Positions 18,706-27,228 of a DNA stretch of 64,000 nt are shown here, piece after piece. The position numbers were made by a program, and so were the translations under genes. Each line of letters begins with the position of its first letter. Position 1 is the stretch's first letter. The DNA comes from Hyphomicrobiales bacterium. Its GTDB lineage: Bacteria; Pseudomonadota; Alphaproteobacteria; Rhizobiales; Rhizobiaceae. The notes under the pieces were generated by a model. That model saw only the letters and a program-made list of their open reading frames with translations. It searched no databases and was not told the DNA's origin. The stretch spans positions 124,001 to 188,000 of the forward strand of contig UBMU01000015.1 in assembly GCA_900466605.1 (NCBI GenBank), in the 5' to 3' direction.

Positions 18706-19293
18706 TCACAGTGCGTCGATCGCAATCGTTACCGTAGCGATCCCTATACGCGTTCCATTCTCATCCTTGATGACAAAACTCGCCTGCGTTTCCAGCAATT
18801 GTGTCTGCTCGTCGCGCTCGGCCCGGTCGATGAATATGTCGTCGGAGTTTCTGGCGAATGTTTTCAGGAACTTGTCTTCGTCGCCTTGCCAATAGTCGGT
18901 GGTCATCGTCCCTTGGCCAACGTTAAGTCCGTGACGATCGGTCACGAAGAATTCGATGATGGCGCCCTGCGAATCATCCTGCTTGGTTTTGAGGTAGCGC
19001 GACACCGGTTTGTTGAGCAGCCGCCTGACCATCTCCCAGCCGCCGCTCTGCATCTCGGCGCGATATGTATTATCGAGCACCTGAATGTTCGCGTCGCTGA
19101 TATTGCCGAACTTGGCGTTCTGATTCTCGATCGCCTTCCGGACGATCGGCGTATTCACCATGGGCTTGACGATCGTCTCGACGTATTCCCGTACGACGGA
19201 AACATAGGCCGGCTCCGCCCAAACGGCCGTAGGCGAAAGACAGAGGCCGAGCCCAAAAGCCGCGACTGTCCCGACGTAGCCCCAACGCATCAT
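18706..19293 (-). CDS. Secreted PDC/Cache-like sensor-domain protein
   Basis: 195 residues from MMRWGYVGTVAAFGLGLCL, a Sec signal peptide ending AVWA; the frame extends to 19401 but the added leader is basic and unlikely. The mature protein looks like a single Cache/PDC fold: long N-terminal helix (YVSVVREYVETIVKPMVNTP), then GAIIEFFVTDRHGLNVGQ and TDYWQGDEDKFLKTF, as in ligand-sensing domains of chemoreceptors, but here with no membrane anchor or output domain. Periplasmic; ligand and partner unknown. Confidence 0.75.
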   Translation of the reverse strand: MMRWGYVGTVAAFGLGLCLSPTAVWAEPAYVSVVREYVETIVKPMVNTPIVRKAIENQNAKFGNISDANIQVLDNTYRAEMQSGGWEMVRRLLNKPVSRYLKTKQDDSQGAIIEFFVTDRHGLNVGQGTMTTDYWQGDEDKFLKTFARNSDDIFIDRAERDEQTQLLETQASFVIKDENGTRIGIATVTIAIDAL

Positions 19294-19490
19294 ATTCGTT
19301 CCAACGTCGCGCCACGCGACTATGCCTCTAATACGAGTCCTCGCGCGCCGCCGTTGCCGGGCGAAACTCTTGTCTGGGAGAATACGGTTTGCGCAGCTCA
19401 CGCGATAGCGAAATCCGATGCGTTAGTTAAACAAAGCTTTGGACAATCTAGGGGTGCCAATTGCATTACGGATAGCGCGAGGTCTGGTTC

Positions 19491-19988
19491 CTAGCCGCGG
19501 CCAGCCTTGGAGATAGGTTCCTGATAGGTGAACCCCATATCCCAAGGGAAATAGATCCAGGTATCCTGGCTGACTTCCGTGACGAAAGTGTCGATCGTGG
19601 GCACGCCCTGAGGCTTCGCGTAGACACAGGCAAAGTGTGCCTTGGGCAGGATCGAGCGCACCTCCGAGGCCGTCTTGCCGGTATCGGTCAAATCGTCGAC
19701 AACCAGGACAGCTTCGCCGCCATCGGCGGTCAGTTCTGGTGCGATCCCCTTCAGGAGCATCATTTCGCCCTGGTTCACATAGTCGTGGTAGGAGGCGACG
19801 CATACCGTTTCGATCAACCGGATATTAAGTTCGCGCGAGATGATTGCAGCCGGAACAAGGCCGCCACGCGTAATGCAAACGATCGCCTTGAAATCGCGCT
19901 TCAGGCCGGCGAGACGCCAGGCGAGCGCGCGCGCGTCGCGGTGGAACTGATCCCAGGAAACGGGAAAGGCTTTATCGGGAAGAGACAT
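19491..19988 (-). CDS. gpt: Xanthine-guanine phosphoribosyltransferase
   Basis: 165 residues starting [19 protein letters not shown], matching family length. The PRPP-binding motif [14 protein letters not shown] is present, preceded by the substrate hood ([16 protein letters not shown]) and followed by the typical Gpt end ([17 protein letters not shown]). It salvages xanthine and guanine to XMP and GMP at the inner face of the membrane. A hairpin separates it from the universal stress gene upstream. Confidence 0.93.
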   Translation of the reverse strand: MSLPDKAFPVSWDQFHRDARALAWRLAGLKRDFKAIVCITRGGLVPAAIISRELNIRLIETVCVASYHDYVNQGEMMLLKGIAPELTADGGEAVLVVDDLTDTGKTASEVRSILPKAHFACVYAKPQGVPTIDTFVTEVSQDTWIYFPWDMGFTYQEPISKAGRG

Positions 19989-20065
19989 GGTTTGCTCCGC
20001 GGCATGAATGATGACACGCCGTTTGCCGGCGGCCGGACAGGCATTCCTCATCGGCCAAACGCAAA

Positions 20066-20087
20066 TCGCGCAGTCGAGACTGCGCGA
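20066..20087 (-). terminator. Hairpin between universal stress gene and gpt
   Basis: TCGCGCAGTC, loop GA, GACTGCGCGA: ten-base perfect stem about 80 bases after the stop codon of the universal stress gene. It likely ends that transcript ahead of the gpt promoter; no U run is evident. Confidence 0.5.
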
Positions 20088-20167
20088 TAGGAGGACCGAA
20101 GCCGGAGCTCGTCACCGGTCGCCGCAATTAACGGATTCCGGAGGCAAAACGCAAGCCCCTCGTGATT

Positions 20168-21010
20168 TTATCGCGACAGTAGCGTCAGTGCCGTCATCGA
20201 CTGCAAGAGCGTTCTCGTGGTGCCGCCGAAAATCATCTGCCAGAGGCGTGAGTGGGTATAGGCTCCCATGACCAGCAGGTCGATGCTGCTGTCTGAAAGA
20301 CGGTTTTCGATGACGGTCGATGCGGATTTGTCTGCGCTTTGGGCTGTCGCCAGCGTCACCTTGACACCGTGACGGGAGAGTGCCGCAGCAATGTCCGCGC
20401 CTGCGACCGCGGCAGACTGGAGCGCATTGTCGACGGGATCGACCGAGAAAATCTCAACCTCGTCCGCGGCTTTGAGGATCGGCAAGGAATCGAACGCTGC
20501 GCGCGCTGCCTCCCTTGAGCCGTTCCATGCGATGAGGACGCGCATGATCGGCTTCGGCTGGCGTAGCACGAAGGGGATCATCAGGACCGGGCGACCGCTC
20601 TCGAAGAGGAAGTTGTCGATGTCAACGTGGCTGTCCGATGGCTTCGACGGATCGGCCTGTGAGGCGATAAGCAAGTCAGCGCTGCGGGCGCTTTCGATCA
20701 ACGGTGCCGTGCCGTAACCGGTGGATGAGGCGAAGCTGCGCCATTCAAAGGAAACGCCTTCCGCCTCCGCCTTGCGGCGGAAGATGCGCTCGACTTCTAC
20801 AGTCTCGGCATGTGCCATGTCCTGCAGCGCCTGCACCGCCATAGGATCAGGTATCTCCATCGGTGCGACCAGAGGTACAACGGCGACCGTCTCCGCATGA
20901 AGACCGATAACATGGGCATTGGTCTGCGCGGCAATGGCAAAAGCAAAATCGGCCACAGCGGTTGCATTGTCGACGGTATCGAGAATGGCAAGTATGGTTT
21001 TGTAAGACAT
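20168..21010 (-). CDS. Universal stress protein, tandem UspA-type
   Basis: 280 residues starting MSYKTILAILD, with AAGGAG seven bases upstream. Length equals two Usp domains: residues 1-150 (YKTILAILDTVDNATAV, then LIASQADPSKPSD) and residues 155-280 (MRVLIAWNGSREAARA, then DLLVMGAYTHSRLWQMIFGG). The second half ends with the G-2x-G-9x-G-T/S ATP-binding pattern (GAYTHSRLWQMIFGGTTRTLL). Cytoplasmic; members act in stress resistance. No Fnr/ArcA site was recognised. Confidence 0.92.
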   Translation of the reverse strand: MSYKTILAILDTVDNATAVADFAFAIAAQTNAHVIGLHAETVAVVPLVAPMEIPDPMAVQALQDMAHAETVEVERIFRRKAEAEGVSFEWRSFASSTGYGTAPLIESARSADLLIASQADPSKPSDSHVDIDNFLFESGRPVLMIPFVLRQPKPIMRVLIAWNGSREAARAAFDSLPILKAADEVEIFSVDPVDNALQSAAVAGADIAAALSRHGVKVTLATAQSADKSASTVIENRLSDSSIDLLVMGAYTHSRLWQMIFGGTTRTLLQSMTALTLLSR

Positions 21011-21107
21011 AAACAATTCTCCTTACACGGATGAAATCGGCCCGCGCCGGAAGAGAATGCGCCAGTATGAGCGCACGTTCCTTGACGCAGATCATGCACG
21101 GGTGGTC

Positions 21108-21884
21108 TCAGGCTTCTGCCGACCGGTTCTCGACCGTCTCCTTCGTTTGGCGAATGGTTTCGATCATGGCGCCAACATCAGTTGCCGCAGCGTCAATCAA
21201 GTCCTGCGAGCGGCCGCGCACGACGATCTCGGTGGAAAACGACTGTCCAACATATCGCGGGTAGGAGCCAATGTTTGTCTCCGGATGGTTCTTCTGAATT
21301 GCCGCCAGCGGGCTGCCGATGTCGCCTTCGCCATAGGGGCAGGCGATGCCGACGGACAGCATCCGGGTGCCGGCGCGAAGGGTTGGCAGGACGGCATCGA
21401 GCATTGCCTGGAAAACCTGCGGCACACCCGCCATGACGTGCACATTGCCGATCTTGAAGCCAGGCGCGGTGGACACCGGATTGGGGATATGTGCTGCGCC
21501 AACCGGCATGCGGGCCATGCGCCTGCGAGCATCGGTAAATTCCAGCTCGCGGCGCCTATACATGTCACCGAGCAGCGTCATTGCCTCGGTGTTGTATTCG
21601 CAAGGCAGGCCAAAGGCCTTGGAGACAGCATCTGCCGTGATGTCGTCATGGGTTGGCCCGATGCCACCTGATGTGAAGATGTAGTCATATTTCGCTCGCA
21701 GCGCATTGAGCGCCTCGACGATCGCATCCTCTTCGTCGGCGACGATCCGGACTTCCTTAAGGTCAATTCCGGAAAGCGTAAGTAGATCAGCAAGATGGCC
21801 GATGTTTTTGTCCTTCGTGCGGCCGGACAGAAGCTCGTCGCCGATGGCAAGCATGGCGGCGGTGACGATGGTCTCATTGGGCAT
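21108..21884 (-). CDS. CinA N-terminal/MoaB-like molybdopterin-binding protein
   Basis: 258 residues, annotated in relatives as competence/damage-inducible protein A. The N-terminal MoCF domain is clear (AAMLAIGDELLSGRTKDKNIGHL, cited here in parts: IGDELLSGRTKD and FTSGGIGPTHDDIT). The amidohydrolase domain of full-length CinA (about 420 residues) is absent, so it may bind or hydrolyse nucleotide-like compounds such as ADP-ribose, but not deamidate NMN. It stands alone between the stress gene and wrbA. Confidence 0.85.
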   Translation of the reverse strand: MPNETIVTAAMLAIGDELLSGRTKDKNIGHLADLLTLSGIDLKEVRIVADEEDAIVEALNALRAKYDYIFTSGGIGPTHDDITADAVSKAFGLPCEYNTEAMTLLGDMYRRRELEFTDARRRMARMPVGAAHIPNPVSTAPGFKIGNVHVMAGVPQVFQAMLDAVLPTLRAGTRMLSVGIACPYGEGDIGSPLAAIQKNHPETNIGSYPRYVGQSFSTEIVVRGRSQDLIDAAATDVGAMIETIRQTKETVENRSAEA

Positions 21885-22086
21885 GGGAGATTTCCGAAAA
21901 TTTGGACTGCGCTATAGGTAGCGCCGTTTTGTGGACTTGCAAACTATACCTCTGCCGCTCGCTGACGCGATGGTTCGTCTATGGCGGTTGAACAGTGCGT
22001 TCTGTCGGGCAGGGCTATGTTCGACACACTCGGCTGCTAAGACTCCAGCCGTTCACGAATTCAAAGCAATTGATGGAGATAGGTAA

Positions 22087-22683
22087 ATGGCTAAGGTACT
22101 CGTGCTTTACTACTCGGCTTACGGCCACATCGAAACCATGGCATATGCTGTCGCCGAAGGCGCAAAGTCGGCTGGCGCGGACGTAACCGTCAAGCGCGTT
22201 CCGGAACTGGTTCCGGAAGAGGTCGCCAAGGCCTCGCACTTCAAGATTGACCAGGCTGCCCCGATTGCGACGGTGGACGAACTGGCCGAGTACGACGCGA
22301 TTATTGTTGGCGCCGGCACGCGCTTCGGAACCGTCGCCTCGCAGATGCGCAATTTCTGGGATCAGACGGGCGGCCTCTGGTTCGCCGGCAAGCTCGTCGG
22401 CAAGGTCGGCTCTGTATTCACGTCGTCCGCGACACAGCACGGCGGCCAGGAATCCACCATTCTCGGCTTCATTCCTACTTTCCTACATCAGGGCATGATC
22501 GTTGCCGGCCTTCCCTACGCTTTCCAGGGACAGATGGGCGTCGACGAAATCAAGGGCGGCTCCCCTTACGGTGCGTCCACCATCACGGACGGCGACGGTT
22601 CCCGCCAGCCTTCCGCGATTGAACTGGAAGCCGCCAAATATCAGGGTGCCCATGTCGCCAAGATCGCAGCCAAGCTCGGCTGA
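22087..22683 (+). CDS. wrbA: NAD(P)H:quinone oxidoreductase WrbA
   Basis: 198 residues, the standard WrbA length. Flavodoxin-like: [16 protein letters not shown] binds FMN phosphate, [22 protein letters not shown] is the WrbA-specific loop (residues about 77-98, quoted as GTRFGTV and FWDQTGGLW), and [15 protein letters not shown] precedes the C-terminal GGSPYGAST. It reduces quinones by two electrons, limiting redox cycling. Monocistronic, followed by a near-perfect palindromic hairpin. Confidence 0.95.
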   Translation: MAKVLVLYYSAYGHIETMAYAVAEGAKSAGADVTVKRVPELVPEEVAKASHFKIDQAAPIATVDELAEYDAIIVGAGTRFGTVASQMRNFWDQTGGLWFAGKLVGKVGSVFTSSATQHGGQESTILGFIPTFLHQGMIVAGLPYAFQGQMGVDEIKGGSPYGASTITDGDGSRQPSAIELEAAKYQGAHVAKIAAKLG

Positions 22684-22701
22684 CGGCGCCTTTCTTGAGC
22701 A

Positions 22702-22723
22702 GGCGCGGCCACGTGGTCGCGCC
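22702..22723 (+). terminator. Palindromic hairpin after wrbA
   Basis: GGCGCGGCCAC followed directly by GTGGTCGCGCC: an eleven-base stem (one G-T pair), 18 bases past the wrbA stop. Likely transcription end, although the following U-rich run is short. Confidence 0.55.
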
Positions 22724-22752
22724 AGTTTCCGCTAAGCGAATAAAGCGACAAC

Positions 22753-22890
22753 TTAGCCGTAGATTCCATGCAGCTTCGCTGCGTAGAAGGCGACCGGTAT
22801 TCCAAAAACCGCAATCGCAATCATGAACGCTGTCCCGGCCCTGAATAATTTAAGACGCCGCGTTCTTGTGCCATCCCAATCGTAAACCAT
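22753..22890 (-). CDS. 45-residue single-TM small protein
   Basis: Starts MVYDWDGTRTRRLKLFRAGT behind GGGAGTAAGGCG and ends AAKLHGIYG. A basic N-terminus is followed by one membrane helix (AFMIAIAVFGIPVAFYAA), giving an inside-facing N-terminus. The longer frame that includes it (to 23109) reads through the tRNA-Leu gene and is not genuine. Small proteins of this form are common and uncharacterised in Rhizobiaceae. Confidence 0.7.
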   Translation of the reverse strand: MVYDWDGTRTRRLKLFRAGTAFMIAIAVFGIPVAFYAAKLHGIYG

Positions 22891-23030
22891 CGCCTTACTC
22901 CCACAAGACAAGCTTACAAACATGCGCCGCCCCAACCGCGGTCCCTCTGGCGCGCGCATACAAGCACATTCGCAAACGATGATAAAGAGAGTCGACCAGC
23001 CACTGGGAGCTTTGGTGCAAGCTGGTTTGT

Positions 23031-23115
23031 TGGTGCGAGCGACGGGGATCGAACCCGTATACCTTTCGGTGAGGGATTTTAAGTCCCTTGCGTCTACCAG
23101 TTTCGCCACGCTCGC
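23031..23115 (-). tRNA. tRNA-Leu (anticodon UAA), CCA encoded
   Basis: Minus strand begins GCGAGCGTGGCGAAACTGG and ends with the T arm GGTTCGATCCCC and GCTCGC-A-CCA. The anticodon loop is ACTTAAAAT (TAA), flanked by GGGA/TCCC. The long variable arm (CTCACCGAAAGGTATA region) marks a class II leucine tRNA; acceptor stem GCGAGCG pairs with CGCTCGC. Confidence 0.95.
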
Positions 23116-23475
23116 GTGCCTTTCCTTTCAGGCACTTGGGCGATTCAGTCAAGCGATGTTTGCCGCCAATTGCTAGGGTCGTGCAGAACCCGTTTCACCG
23201 GTGTTCCGACGCCTTCCGCGTTTTCCCTCGGGGGTGTTGATAGTTTCACCACATTCTCTAAGTGACGCGCATCCGCAACACCGACATTGTTCGTCCGAGC
23301 GATTTGTTGTTTAAATCTGCCGAAATCAACTTGAGCGTTTGGGAAACGATGCTTACCCTCAGGCGTTAGCAAGCAGTTGAGGATCATTCGATCCGTTCCC
23401 GGGCATCAGGGGATTGTGCTGCGCAAGCATGATTGGTGCCGATAAAACGCATACAGAAGAACAGGAGGCGCGTGC
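23116..23475. other. Intergenic stretch between tRNA-Leu and glycan cluster
   Basis: No supported gene. Two short overlapping minus-strand frames lack credible starts. No integrase remnant or direct repeat of the tRNA 3' end was noticed. Confidence 0.45.
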
Positions 23476-24174
23476 ATGGCAGAGCTGTCGGTCTTTATTG
23501 GATGGGATTCGCGTGAAAATATCGCCTACGAAGTCGCGAAGGAGACTTTGCTGGAAAATGCCTCTATCGAGGTTGATGTTCATCCGATCAAGCTCCAGGA
23601 CCTGATTGATCGCGGCGTCTACACCCGTGAGGTCGATCCGCTGGCATCAACGGAGTTCACATATTCTCGCTTCTTCACGCCATGGCTCGCCGACTATAAA
23701 GGTTGGGCTTTGTTTTGCGATTGCGATTTCCTGTTCTTTGGCGACGTTGCGGACCTGCTGCAATACCGCAATGAAGACCACGCGGTTGCATGCGTCCATC
23801 ATGACTACACGCCAAAGGAAGGCGTGAAGATGGATGGAAAAATCCAGACGACGTATCCGCGGAAAAACTGGTCGTCATTCATGCTCTTCAATTGCGCCCA
23901 TCCTTCCACGCGCAAACTGACGCCGCAACTCATCAACGCTGAAAGCGGTGCGTTTCTTCATCGCCTCCAATGGGCTGCCGACAGCGAGATTGGGGAGATT
24001 CCTGAGGAATGGAACTGGCTTGAAGGCTGGAGCTCAAAACCGTCCACTGGCTATCCCAAAGGTGTTCACTACACCAACGGCGGCCCTTGGTTCAGCAACT
24101 GGCAGAATGTCGAGTATGCCCAGCAGTGGCTGGACAAGGCCTTCGCGATCGATCCGGATTTTGCTCCGGTGTAA
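23476..24174 (+). CDS. Glycosyltransferase with DxD motif
   Basis: 232 residues starting MAELSVFIGWDSRENIAYEV with AGGAGGCG upstream. GWALFCDCDFLFFGDV (around residues 75-90) is a GT-A type DxD sugar-nucleotide site, and TYPRKNWSSFMLFNC and WNWLEGW follow as in rhizobial 'glycosyltransferase' proteins close to GT8/lipopolysaccharide transferases. Soluble, cytoplasmic side of the membrane. It is immediately followed, three bases apart, by an acyltransferase, suggesting a shared surface-polysaccharide task. Sugar and acceptor unknown. Confidence 0.85.
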   Translation: MAELSVFIGWDSRENIAYEVAKETLLENASIEVDVHPIKLQDLIDRGVYTREVDPLASTEFTYSRFFTPWLADYKGWALFCDCDFLFFGDVADLLQYRNEDHAVACVHHDYTPKEGVKMDGKIQTTYPRKNWSSFMLFNCAHPSTRKLTPQLINAESGAFLHRLQWAADSEIGEIPEEWNWLEGWSSKPSTGYPKGVHYTNGGPWFSNWQNVEYAQQWLDKAFAIDPDFAPV

Positions 24175-24177
24175 GAA

Positions 24178-24699
24178 GTGAACCTTGGCTGGCTGGTCAA
24201 ACTCTACGCAGCTTTCTCCGGAGGTGGCCTCACCATCGGAGCAAAGCCCAAAATGCTGTATTGGCCGCGTTTCAGGTGGCGTAAAGGAACGATAGCGATC
24301 GGTGATCGCGTCTCGATGCGCTACGGCGTCGTAATTGACGCCCAGAGCGGGCGCGTCGAGATCGGAGACTATGTTTCGCTCAATGACCATACGGTGCTGC
24401 TTGGCCACGGGGGCATACGCATCGGAAACGGCGTGCGGATAGCAGCGCAAACTGCGATCGTTTCCTTCGAGCATGGCTTCGATGATCCTGCGATTCCAAT
24501 AAAAGACCAGCCCTTGCGGAAAGCACAGGTAGTGATCGAGGATGATGTCTGGATTGGTGCCGGCGCCAAAATCCTGGCGGGTGCTCATATTGGTCGTGGT
24601 TGCGTAATCGGAGCCAACAGCGTGGTCAAGGGAACGACGGTTCCAGGCGGAATTTATGTCGGCGCGCCCGCAAAACTGGTGCGCCTGCGCGGCCGTTGA
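24178..24699 (+). CDS. Hexapeptide-repeat O-acyltransferase (LbH)
   Basis: 173 residues from a GTG start three bases after the glycosyltransferase stop. Repeats of the [LIV]-G-x4 type run from about residue 35 to 160 (TIAIGDRVSMRYGVV, VEIGDYVSLNDH, GIRIGNGVRIAAQ, VVIEDDVWIGAGAKI, GRGCVIGANSVV), forming a left-handed beta-helix; EHGFD carries the likely catalytic His. The C-terminus GIYVGAPAKLVRLRGR is typical for WbbJ/NodL-type acetyltransferases. Probably O-acetylates a surface glycan. Confidence 0.88.
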   Translation: MNLGWLVKLYAAFSGGGLTIGAKPKMLYWPRFRWRKGTIAIGDRVSMRYGVVIDAQSGRVEIGDYVSLNDHTVLLGHGGIRIGNGVRIAAQTAIVSFEHGFDDPAIPIKDQPLRKAQVVIEDDVWIGAGAKILAGAHIGRGCVIGANSVVKGTTVPGGIYVGAPAKLVRLRGR

Positions 24700-24704
24700 G
24701 GCCA

Positions 24705-25442
24705 CTATCCCCGTCGGGGCGGCCAAAGTGCCAGATTCGTGGACTGAGCGACGTGCGGGTCCACCGTAAAGATTGGTAGCCTCTGCTCGCTGAAGGTGTG
24801 AAGCGCTTCCAGATCGGTTTCCTTATGCATGCGAGAAAGATTAAGTGAATTGTATTTGTGACCCTTGGAGAGGGGATCTATCCCGGTAAGAATCACATTC
24901 GCCGCCCCACTCTTGATTGCCAGAGCCGCGCCAACGACGCCGTTTGACCACTTGGCCTCGCCCTCCATTTCCAGGTTCAATCTTCCTGTCATCCGATGCA
25001 TCAGGGCAATACGCTCATGACGACTCATCAGCATCAACTCGTCGTAGCGGTAGTCGAATGCGTCGATTCCCTTCTGAAGCCGTTGGAGATCGTGTCGCCA
25101 ATTGAGAATGCAAAGTAGTCCGGTTTTCTGATTCTGGAGCACTTTGCGGACCTCGACAGCGGCCGCATTCTGTCCTTCAATCTGATTGAACTGCATCAAT
25201 GTCGCATCGGGCGGCTGGGGCAACCAACCCTGGGCTGCCATCTGGGATGCATTGATCGTCAATACGCGAAATGAATCGTCCCACCCTTGAGGCTTTGTGG
25301 AAAAAGGTGCGGAACCGACGACAACGACGGTTTTTCCGAGAAAGACTCGCTCCAAATTGGGAACTTGCGGAGCAGCCAACCGATACCTTAACCACCGATT
25401 GGCATAGCGTTTTCGACGTATAAGATCTTCTAAGTATGACAT
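24705..25442 (-). CDS. Unrecognised nucleotide-sugar-type transferase-like protein (DUF115/GT29-like)
   Basis: 245 residues, no signal peptide. It has a Rossmann-like opening (KTVVVVGSAPFSTKPQGWDD), then VLTINASQMAAQGWLPQPPD, and a later NGVVGAALAIKSGAANVILTGID followed by HKETDLEAL (the region lies at about residues 165-220). This order, a glycine loop then a sugar-domain 'G..A......V.LTG.D' strand, resembles MptE-like DUF115 proteins and GT29 sialyltransferase-type folds. Relatives in rhizobia are labelled 'membrane-anchored protein'. Convergent with the acyltransferase. Function is inferred from context: surface glycan synthesis. Confidence 0.55.
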   Translation of the reverse strand: MSYLEDLIRRKRYANRWLRYRLAAPQVPNLERVFLGKTVVVVGSAPFSTKPQGWDDSFRVLTINASQMAAQGWLPQPPDATLMQFNQIEGQNAAAVEVRKVLQNQKTGLLCILNWRHDLQRLQKGIDAFDYRYDELMLMSRHERIALMHRMTGRLNLEMEGEAKWSNGVVGAALAIKSGAANVILTGIDPLSKGHKYNSLNLSRMHKETDLEALHTFSEQRLPIFTVDPHVAQSTNLALWPPRRG

Positions 25443-25738
25443 GCCTTGCTGCCCTACAAAAAGCTTCTACTCTTCTCACTGTTCAATCTAAGCTTCGACC
25501 GTTACCAGATACCCGCTTGCCCGGTTACCGCGCAACGCTCTCTGATAAGTAGCAGATCATAACCCGACACCAGCTCGGTAGCCAAGCTGGCTAATGCTGA
25601 AGCTCGATCTCACAAATAGCCCCGCACTTGCGTGGCGTAGCTTTCGGCGGCCGGCTTGGCCAAGCCTTGACTTTGGAAACGTTTGTCGTCCACCTAGCGT
25701 AAGCGATAGGCAAATCAGGCAACAGTAATCACAAAACC
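25443..25738. other. Intergenic stretch between divergent glycan genes
   Basis: Just under 300 bases that separate two divergent genes and should carry both promoters. Base composition is visibly poorer in G+C than the neighbouring metabolic genes. No operator dyad or small gene could be supported. Confidence 0.4.
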
Positions 25739-26605
25739 ATGAACACAACCCCTTCAGAGGAAATCAACTCGGAAGACTGGAACTCGTTTTTTCTCGGCTA
25801 CAGCGATATCGTCTTGGTCGCGAATAGCGATGAGGTCGACATTAATGACCTTATGCTGCGCTTTCCGAAAACAACGCTCTTCGTCTTTTTCAACAAGGTC
25901 TACAAAGTCCTCAGCGAACCGTTTATGCGAAGCGCCATTCTTGTATCGCGAAGCGGAACGTTGGGCGCCAACCTCGTCAAAAGCGGCAAGGTGTCCAAGG
26001 TTCTCCAGTATTTCGACAGAAGCAGCTTTCTCGGGGTCGTCAATCTGGCCATCGGGGAGCGTGAAAAATTCAGCCCAGCTTCCGCGTTTGGTGATGTGAA
26101 AGTCAGGCACCTCGATTTGACCGACGTGTTCGCGCCATTTTATCCGCCTGCAAGTGTGCCGACCACCGGATTTGCATTGTGCTTTTGGCTAACCAACCTC
26201 CAGCCGGGCGTCAAAGTCACCCTTGCCGGGTTCTCGTCAAAGCGAAGCGAACGCTATCAGGTTCTGGACGTCCACGACTGGACGTTCGAACAAGTGGTCT
26301 TGCGGCTGATGTATCGGCGCGGCAAGATCGACATTCTTGGTCGCCAGCGGGCCAATCCCTACGCCGAACTTTCCGCACACTTTCCCGAATATTCACCTGC
26401 CGAGATCGCTTTGACGGCAAACGAGGTGCTGGCGGAGCGTCTTGTGAATTTGAGCTCGTTCGTCGACAAGCTGATGCATGTGACGAGGTTCCTTCGTTTC
26501 GTCGATAGAACATACAAGCGGCTCAAGCCGACGTCGCGGAAGGAACAACGATGGGCGGCGCTGGAAGGCCAGCAGAATTCATCGCGCTCGGCGGGTGAAA
26601 GCTGA
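25739..26605 (+). CDS. Unrecognised GT29/sialyltransferase-like protein
   Basis: 288 residues, soluble. Segments: SDIVLVANSDEVDIN near the N-terminus, RSAILVSRSGTLGANLVKSG, then VPTTGFALCFWLTNLQPGVKVTLAGFSSKR (about residues 143-172; quoted as VPTTGFALCFW and VKVTLAGFSS) and VHDWTFEQVVLRLM. The 'TTG...AL.L....KVTL.GF' arrangement followed by a conserved His is that of the sialylmotif S region in GT29-like bacterial transferases, but overall similarity is slight. Together with the gene at 24705 it suggests an unusual sugar in the cluster product. A C-terminal basic tail may contact membrane. Confidence 0.5.
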   Translation: MNTTPSEEINSEDWNSFFLGYSDIVLVANSDEVDINDLMLRFPKTTLFVFFNKVYKVLSEPFMRSAILVSRSGTLGANLVKSGKVSKVLQYFDRSSFLGVVNLAIGEREKFSPASAFGDVKVRHLDLTDVFAPFYPPASVPTTGFALCFWLTNLQPGVKVTLAGFSSKRSERYQVLDVHDWTFEQVVLRLMYRRGKIDILGRQRANPYAELSAHFPEYSPAEIALTANEVLAERLVNLSSFVDKLMHVTRFLRFVDRTYKRLKPTSRKEQRWAALEGQQNSSRSAGES

Positions 26606-26697
26606 GCGTGGCGCTTCAGCCTCGGTTGCGCTCGGCGAGCTTTTCGCAGCAAAGTCCCCGAGGCGGTTCACTCAAGCAAAAGGCGGCCGCATAGCTG

Positions 26698-27057
26698 TTA
26701 TGCCGTTGCGGCAGCCTTGGCGGAGCGGCCTTTGTTCAGCGCGCAGCCAACGAGTATTCCCACAGAACCACCTAGGATCTTGACGACGGCATCCTGCAGG
26801 CGCGCGTGACGCGTCGGAGACAAATATTGTAGGTATTCGATCGTCAGTGCGCCGAAGATCACGAGAGCGGCGACTGCGATCCAATGGCGCGGGTAAGCAA
26901 CTGCGAACATGAAGCCGACAAGCGAAAACGCCAGCGCCCGATCAAGATTGACCGAAGTCACTGTATGCGGTCGCAGCCCGATCGGCGACAATGTCACGAA
27001 AATGATACCGGCGAGAAGCAGCCAGGCAATTGGCCTTGAAAATTTAGTTGAGATCAT
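26698..27057 (-). CDS. VanZ-like integral membrane protein
   Basis: 119 residues with four hydrophobic segments: WLLLAGIIFVTLSPIGL, ALAFSLVGFMFAVAYP, IAVAALVIFGALTIEYLQ and LGGSVGILVGCAL. The LSP...R-P and EYLQ...PTRHARLQDAVVKILGG pattern is that of VanZ-like proteins, found in exopolysaccharide and teicoplanin-resistance contexts. It lies at the edge of the glycan cluster, transcribed away from ilvA. Role not known. Confidence 0.8.
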   Translation of the reverse strand: MISTKFSRPIAWLLLAGIIFVTLSPIGLRPHTVTSVNLDRALAFSLVGFMFAVAYPRHWIAVAALVIFGALTIEYLQYLSPTRHARLQDAVVKILGGSVGILVGCALNKGRSAKAAATA

Positions 27058-27228
27058 TGGGGCGATGTAGCGCCATCACCAGCGAATTGATAGCCCACAA
27101 TTGCTTTGTCGCGTCAGCTTCGGCAGATCGACACAAAAGATGACTTTTTGAGTAAACAATATTGGCGAATATGGGCTTTTTCGCTCAGTTCACTTGTGCG
27201 ATAGCGAAGGCACAACAGGAATGGACGA

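Noticed and set aside
22753..23109. 118-codon frame starting MAKLVDARDLKS
   Set aside because: The N-terminal part is the reading of tRNA-Leu; only the last 45 codons, with their own ribosome site, are kept as a gene.
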